Shown in pieces: positions 58,080 to 64,000 of a stretch of 64,000 bases of DNA. The notes beneath the pieces were generated by a model. It did not search any database. It was not told the DNA's origin and worked only from the letters and a program-made list of their open reading frames with translations. How positions within the stretch are numbered: the stretch's first letter is position 1; every line of letters starts with the position of its first letter. The position numbers and the translations under genes were made by a program. Location of the stretch: contig NC_051850.1 of assembly GCF_905115235.1 (NCBI RefSeq), positions 160,456,615 through 160,520,614 on the forward strand. The letters are read 5' to 3'. The DNA comes from Hermetia illucens (lineage: Eukaryota; Arthropoda; Insecta; Diptera; Stratiomyidae).

Positions 58080-61000
58080 CAGCTCTAGAAAAAGAAGAGA
58101 TCTGTGACCGTACGCCATCACAGTTTTTCCGTCGACTGCTTGTTTTCGCGAATAATGGAGTCAGTAACGCAATTCTGTGCAAGCTGTGGATCGAACGTCT
58201 ATTGCAGTCAGTATAAGCAATCCTCACGACACAAAAGAACGTGGCACTCGATAGAGAAGTAGAACCCGCCGATACTAAATTAGAACCGCCCGACCTAGTG
58301 ACATAAATGAAGTGTAAACTAGTGCGAGTCAAGAGGCAGCTATGGTAGCGAAATTGGCGCCACGCTATGACAGTCTAAGCTCGCAGGACGAATTTCATTC
58401 CATTCGCCAATAAATCTATGTGGCTCTCCATAGAGGCCGCTCCAAACCCTAATCTTGCTCACAATCTTACATTTTTGAGCCACTAGGAGACCACTGCTAG
58501 TATCGTCACATCTACCGCTTCAAGGTTTGTTCACCAGAATAGAGGCAAGTCCCTCAGTAACTGCCATGGCCGTACGGGGGCCGCCGTTTTGGCGTAAAAG
58601 TCCAGCAGCGTGGTTCCTCCAACTCGACGCCCAATTCGCTTTAGCTGGCGTCCCAGTGGACGCCATTAGCTTCAAACACGCGCTGCTCGGGCTAGATAAG
58701 GACACTATTGAGCTTATCTTCGATGTTCTCGAGAACTGCTCTTATTAGAGCCTAAAAGAGCAGTTCATAAAGCGCCTATCAGTAAGTGAAACGGCCAAAC
58801 TCAGCCACTTACTAATAGAGCTAACTTTGGGCTACCGTACGCTAAGCCAACTGCTGCATTAAATGAACCAGTTAGATAAAATTCATGAGGTCCACGTGCG
58901 ACCCATGATAGGGGAGGTGTCTCTCGACAACTCAAACCAGGTTGGACAGCTGCAAAATATGGTGACAGCATTTAACAACTACCGTCTCTGAGTTGGCAGA
59001 GTGTTCGAGAAGCAGGACTAAGGTCAAAGTTTAGATCCATGTGTGCCTGCCCTTGCAATTTCTTGCCCAAAAACCAAACTTGCCGGGAGTTATGACCACT
59101 GTCACCCAAAATGCAGCACCACTTCGTCTCACAATCTACGACCCCTTGAGCCAGCTACCTGGTCGATATAGGTGCTGGAGTTTCGGTTCTTCCCGTATCC
59201 CAGCATCGTAATTCAATACCGCAATTGTTGAAACTCTCGGCAGCAAATTCTTCGTCGATTCGCACATATGGCTACTGACAGGTAGACTTGAGTTTAGCAC
59301 GCGAAGATCGAGAAATAAAGGGGGCGGCCAGCTCTGCCAATCTTCCCCGCCGCTTATTCGTTACCGACAAAGAGACAAAGCGAGACTTCTGTGTCGATTC
59401 AGGCGCCGATATTCCACAGACATTCGTCAAGGATATAAAAAGTTTACGAACGAACTCGCGACAGCAAACGGCTCTGCGATACATACCCTTACGATGTTAC
59501 GAGATCAGATTTCCTCCCATATTACAACTCATTGGTTGACTTGAAGTGCAGCCAGCTCATCGATGGGAAGACGAATCGTACATCTGGTAGTGCCTCCATA
59601 TGCGGTGTTTCGAGCGTAAAGAATTGGCTTACCACCAGCTGTTAGTCGAATTTCTCAAGATTATTTGCTCCGATGGCCGTGCTTCAGTGGTCACAGTAGT
59701 CTAACATAAAACGAAACAGTATATCGAAACGGCTCCTGGGGCACCCGTTGCGCGCCAGCCTCGACGTCCCGAATCCGACTTCTTCATCACTGCACGCAAA
59801 CAGTTCGAAGCAATGGTGCAACTAGGTACGGTGTGTCCATTATCCAGCGGCTAGGCAGCTCCTCTTCATATGGTTCTCAAGGACAGTGGAAACTGGTGAC
59901 GGTGCGGAGATTATCGAGCGTTCTACGCGGGTACTATTCCTGCTCATTATCAGGTACGAGTCATAGCAGACTTCACCCAAACGCTCCGTGGCAAGAAGAT
60001 CTGCTCTAAAATCGACTTGGTGCGAGCGTTCAACCAAATTCGAATGACAGAGAAGGACATTGAGAAGACAGCCAGTACGGCACCATTGACTTGTTCGAGT
60101 CACTGTCCATGATCTTCGGATTGGGCAATGCAACGAAGGCATGCCAATACCTGGTCGATGAGGTTACCCATGGACTAGATTCTTCCAATTCGTATATGGA
60201 CCACATTCTTGCCTCATCCATAGATAAGAGGAGCACTTGAAGCAAAGTGTGTTTTCGTTGTGCCTGGTATACTCGTTCTTGCCCATCTGGTCAATGCTCA
60301 CGGTGTTCACCAACCACTCGAAAAGGTGGAAGCCATCCGTAGCTATCCAAATCCGAATATCAACAAGGAGTTACGTCAGTATTTTGGCGGAAGCAACTGT
60401 TACAGGAGCTGCATCCCGGACTGTGCTAAGGCACAAGCACCAATCAACGATCTTCTCGTCGGCAACCTCAAAGGAAAGGCCGATTTTCGGTGGACTCCTG
60501 AAGCTGAAGCGGCTTTTCAAAAAGCAAAAGACAACTTCGCGCAAGCCACCTTGCTCACCTATCCTCAGAGTAGAACACCACTTGCGCCGAGCCGACACAC
60601 GCGCAATGACGCAGGTGTATATTCAGTGTCAGTGTTCGAGAGTCTCTAAACACATGCACACCTGTTGGTAGCTTCTCACCATCACATTCACGCTTTGATC
60701 ATGTACTCGCATAAAGATTATACCATGCCACGAAGGCAAACCAGGGCTTCCGATGTCAAAACAAGAAGATAACACCGTTGCTCGGACTTTCTATAAGGGC
60801 TGGATATGACATTTTGACACGTATCTTCGATTGACAACTGGTCAGGGCAGACAGTTTGAATCGCACCTGTTCAAATCATTTAGCCAGTTGACAGGTACGA
60901 CCCATCTCCGCACAACGCCATACCTCGATCAAGCTACCGGACTTGTGGAGCGTTACAAAGGCAGCTTAAAGCTGCTCTCCGATGCCACGAAACACCGAAT

Positions 61001-61080
61001 CCAGACAAAACCATCCCTTGGGCCTTGCGCAAGAACCTGAAAGTGGATACCGTCCTGAACCCAATTGGCAGCGGTACCTG
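58080..61080 (+). mobile_element. Old Ty3/Gypsy (CsRn1-like) relic, plus strand
   Basis: A decayed plus-strand element. A gag C-terminal-type piece lies near 58.1-58.3 kb, gag N-terminal near 58.5-58.9 kb, protease (DSGAD) near 59.3-59.5 kb, reverse transcriptase near 59.7-60.4 kb, RNase H start near 60.5-60.6 kb and integrase near 60.8-61.0 kb. The gag order suggests pieces of two copies. Many breaks; no LTRs found. It belongs to the family of the minus-strand relics in the duplication. Confidence 0.65.
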
Positions 61081-62340
61081 ATATGGTGTGGTTCATTGAT
61101 GAGCGTTATATAAGCTTTGATCTCCGCAATGAACTGCGCGAAGAACTCGTGAACGGTTGTACTCCGGTGCATCTTTATCTGTAGGATTATAGCTCTCTCC
61201 AGTTCTGTTCTGAAGTCTGGACACCGTGCCAAACCCGCAGTGCACGCAACGCTCTCATCAGACGCGCCAAGATCCCTACAAAGAACGCAACTGCCCTTTT
61301 CGTTGCAGATATTCGCTTTATGGCCTACCTGGCGGCATCTATGGCTTGTTTTCCCTTCTGTTAGTTCCCTGGAAGATTGCGGATTTGTGCCCATAATGTA
61401 AACATCTGTAAGATTTGGTTGGGGCGAATTTGTATCCTACATATTACCGAACTAATTCTAATTTTCAAGTTGTTAAGAAGCTTCCTCAAACATTGTTCGG
61501 CAACTTGTGCCACTGCGAGAATTGGCGGAGGTGGTACCAATTCGAACATTAGCTACTTCTGGACATTCGCGCTTGTTGTCCTCATTTACTTCGTTCGTTT
61601 CTGTAAGGCAGTCAAGGTCTCGAATTTCCAGAGAGCACATAAATTCTAGACTAGAATCCATAGTTTTCACCCCCTGTCGCCTCTTGACCGCTTCACCTTT
61701 ATCTGATGTCCTGGTTCCTAATCCAATTAGTACTTCACCATTTTTCATTTTCCGAATGGAAAACACTTCTGCTATCTTAGGGCTTGATACTATTAAGGAT
61801 TTATCTGATGACCTCCGCAAAGATTTTGCCTACTGTCGTCTTAATAAACAGAGCTGGCGATCTAGTCCTCCTTCATCTTCCCAACTTTCCCTTTGGTGTT
61901 TCAGCCTTGATGTCCGCCTTAATTTTAGGTAGAGCTTTCTCTAACGACGCGGCTTGTTGTTACCTCTTCTTCTTTTAAGCTCTAGAGAGTACCTGAAGGA
62001 AGTAATTTTTCCCCCACTTCGCAACAGGCTATCTGCTCGAGGTGATTTCAGCGAGGGAAGCGGTGGCTTCTGCTTTTCGTGCTTCCTCTGTTCCTCTGCA
62101 TGTCTGCCAATAGTGCGCCAATTCGATCGAGGAACTTCTCCAATTTCATCACGCCTTTGCTGGTGTTTTTCTGGAGAAACGTTGAAAGCCGCATGCACTT
62201 CACAACTACCATGCATTTCCTGATAAGCTTTTACTTTTCGGCTTTCGGAAGAACAGTTGAATGTTCGACTGACCACCCGCTGCGTCCTTCGCTGGCGACT
62301 ACGGTGGGTGACACATTTTTGTGTTGTATACAACTCTTTC
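61080..62340 (-). mobile_element. R1-clade LINE relic, ORF1 and start of ORF2
   Basis: The minus strand carries an R1-type ORF1 (gag-like RNA-binding protein). The N-terminal region is at 61941-62333. The central region is at 61473-61820 (FSIRKMKNGEVLIGLG; LEIRDLDCLTETNEVNED). A zinc-knuckle region is at about 61250-61350 (CRQVGHKANICNEKGSCVLC, then ARCPDF). ORF2 follows directly (IILQIKMHRSTTVHEFFAQF near 61140-61200), the endonuclease start. The rest of ORF2 is missing, next to the Ty3/Gypsy relic. A few frameshifts. Confidence 0.7.
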
Positions 62341-62359
62341 TTCAGTGAGTTTCCTCTTT

Positions 62360-62740
62360 TTATTTTTATTCCCTATTGAAGTTTTTACCAACTCATCCTA
62401 TGCAAAGGAACGGCCGCAATAATTAGAAACAGGTATACCCTCTGGGGCAAAGGCCCAACCCTATTTCCCTCAGTCCTGACCTATGGTTCGCTGACCCGGG
62501 AACTCACAAATGGATCAGTGCTTGCCCGGGATAAGGCGGTCTATTAATATGGGCTCAATGCATATTATCCGACCAGGCTCCCAAAGGGTTGACTCCTAAT
62601 GCACGCCACGACTACCACCTTGGCAGAGCTAGGATCATATCACATCCTCGACATCTCGACGTGTGCCGGTCATTGGCCACGGTGATACAGCTGACGACCC
62701 CTGAATGGATTGAATTGTCTCTACCAGGAAAGGACGACAG
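62360..62740. other. Unassigned sequence between LINE relics
   Basis: No gene recognised; it may be 5' untranslated sequence of the R1 LINE that ends near 62340. Confidence 0.35.
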
Positions 62741-63110
62741 TTCCATCTGAACTAAAGGCGAATATTCGAAAAGCCACTAGGACGGAGCTGTACTGGTGGA
62801 ATACTTTCGAAAAAGGTCGCTGCAGTCATACCCTGATCCCATGTATTGAGCCCTTGCTAGTCAGAGGTGCACGGGGAATTGGGTTACCGTCTGATGTAGC
62901 GTTCTACAGGACTCGGTGATTATAGGATGTATTTGCATTGCTTGGGATTCCATGATTCTCCTGGCTGCAAAAAATGTACTATTGCATTGGAGGACTCGCA
63001 GCATGTTATAGTTCGTTGGTCGAGATTCGTGAATGAAAGAAAAAAATCGAGTGATGCCCTCAACATAATTATCGGGTCCCATAATCGGAGGAAGGAGATG
63101 CTGAGGTAGG
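62740..63110 (+). mobile_element. R1-clade LINE 3' coding relic
   Basis: A plus-strand fragment of an R1-type C-terminus: KGRCSHTLIPCIEPLL (near 62812-62860), then, after a frame change, MYLHCLGFHDSPGCKKCTI and ALEDSQHVIVRWSRFVNERK (62927-63040), the degraded CCHC finger region. Confidence 0.62.
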
Positions 63111-63540
63111 AAGCAAATCAGAACATCACAAACTAGTGTAGAATGTACATAAAGCTTCGATTTCTAACTTGAATCTGTATATCGATATGAGTGCGCCTTG
63201 GAGTAAATTTTCAATTACAAACTAACAATATATCCGAGACCAAGAGGGTACTGAAATGATTTCCAATTATTAAAAAAATCTGGAATTCCTAAGGCGCACA
63301 CTATCACTTCAAACCATCTATAATTAAAGAACAATCTGCGCCGTTCTCAGTTACGTTTAATTCACCCCCACTTGGAGACAATTATTCTAAACTTACTATC
63401 CTAACTGTTGCTGAGTAATCCCGAATTCAATAGGTTGTTAAGTGGGACACAATTACGCTTGGAAAGTTTTCCCATGAACTGGTATCAAGTATTCTGTATG
63501 AAGTAAATGAAAGGGGCGAACACGCCCACTAAACACATTT
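63110..63540. other. Intergenic DNA upstream of plus OR gene 3
   Basis: AT-rich, no gene seen. It probably holds the distal promoter of the OR at 63602. Confidence 0.45.
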
Positions 63541-63556
63541 GTGTTTGGCAAGAATC

Positions 63557-63563
63557 TATAAAG
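63557..63563 (+). promoter_or_regulatory. Possible TATA box of plus OR gene 3
   Basis: TATAAAG lies 45 bases upstream of the ATG at 63602, which would give a 5' leader of only about 10-15 bases. Motif only. Confidence 0.25.
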
Positions 63564-63601
63564 GATTCAACGGAAGTATCATTCGAGTGAAAAGCGTGGA
63601 A

Positions 63602-64000
63602 ATGGCGACTGACTCGGTGTCAAAAGAGCTCCGTGTTCATTCTCTCAAGATAAACGTCATTGTGGCTCAAGTTTTTGGAGTTCCTTTGATTCTTCGGGAG
63701 AACACCAAATGCACCCGATTTTTAGTGGTTTCCTATTTCCTACTTTGTCTGATTTTATTCGATATTCTTTATTTATTTTGCGAATTATTTGATTTGTTCT
63801 ACGTTGGGAATAATATTAATGCGATTGCCCAGAATTTCTGTTTGACAATAAGCCACTTTGGAGGATGCTTGAAGGTAAAGTTTTTCAAGTTGAAGTGAAA
63901 AGGCTGGTCACCAAAGGAATTCCTAGTTCTTGAATATCATGTACAGATCCCATGACTTGCAGTCCATTATCGAGGAATTAAGGCGACTGCCGTCAGCGTA
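63602..64000 (+). CDS. Odorant receptor, first exons (plus gene 3, runs off window)
   Basis: Exon 1 is 63602-63874 (273 nt, 91 residues), beginning MATDSVSKELRVHSLKINV, with helix 1 (FLVVSYFLLCLILFDILYLF) and the helix 2 block LTISHFGGCLK. The intron is 63875-63926 (52 nt, GT-AG). Exon 2 starts at 63927 with FLNIMYRSHDLQSIIEELRR and continues past the window edge. Exon lengths, phases and motifs match plus gene 2 (20418), whose exon 2 begins FLNIMYKFH. An in-frame ATG exists at 63539, but alignment with gene 2 and a TATAAAG between the two favour 63602. It is a diverged paralogue, not part of the recent duplication. Confidence 0.85.

Noticed and set aside
57710-58332. Two overlapping minus frames as a gene
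   Set aside because: The plus strand here contains LTR-relic sequence and the adjoining minus segment is LINE-derived; the frames show no independent conservation.
1-64000. CRISPR arrays, bacterial operons, phage or toxin systems
   Set aside because: No regularly spaced repeats and no prokaryotic gene families; spliced genes and insect retroelements account for the recognisable content.

Overview
This window comes from an insect nuclear genome, most likely a repeat-rich fly; I cannot name the species. It carries a cluster of spliced odorant receptor (OR, 7tm_6) genes embedded in many generations of retroelements. Evidence for an insect: OR exons with the family's C-terminal tail and conserved splice phases, R1-clade and R4/Dong-type non-LTR elements, an irritans-like mariner and a tRNA-derived SINE. 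There is no CRISPR array, rRNA gene, operon or other prokaryotic feature.

OR layout. (1) The last exon of a plus-strand OR lies at 28-84. (2) The 3' half of a minus-strand OR (copy A) lies at 15514-16053 with no 5' exons found nearby. (3) A complete plus-strand OR lies at 20418-36804: seven exons, 387 residues, with introns of 10.5 and 4.5 kb filled by transposons. (4) A complete minus-strand OR model lies at 42585-55886: six exons, 411 residues; its 3' half is the sister of copy A. (5) The first exons of a third plus-strand OR begin at 63602 and run off the window. Exon lengths (273, 93, 106, about 277, 202, 156, 57 nt) and phases recur from gene to gene, which supports the models. Neighbouring plus and minus genes converge tail to tail.

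The unit from the end of a plus OR to the 3' half of a minus OR is present twice: 1 to about 17170 and 36721 to about 43610. The two copies act as natural empty-site controls for each other. Copy A gained a young Ty3/Gypsy element, a 5'-truncated RTE-like LINE, a SINE that later received an R4/Dong-like LINE in its ATT tail, and a 510-bp foldback hairpin. Copy B gained another truncated RTE-like LINE and a short poly-A retroposon. An older Ty3/Gypsy (CsRn1-like) relic and an OR exon relic are in both copies and so predate the duplication.

The other introns and intergenic DNA hold R1-clade LINE relics (at least six), an LOA/I-type LINE split by an RTE LINE, a mariner, more old Ty3/Gypsy relics and a roughly 160-bp tandem repeat. 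The most intriguing points are the preserved orphan 3' cassette of copy A, a stop-free 57-nt intron that keeps the OR frame open, the SINE/LINE shared 3' end, and the nested SINE/R4 insertion.
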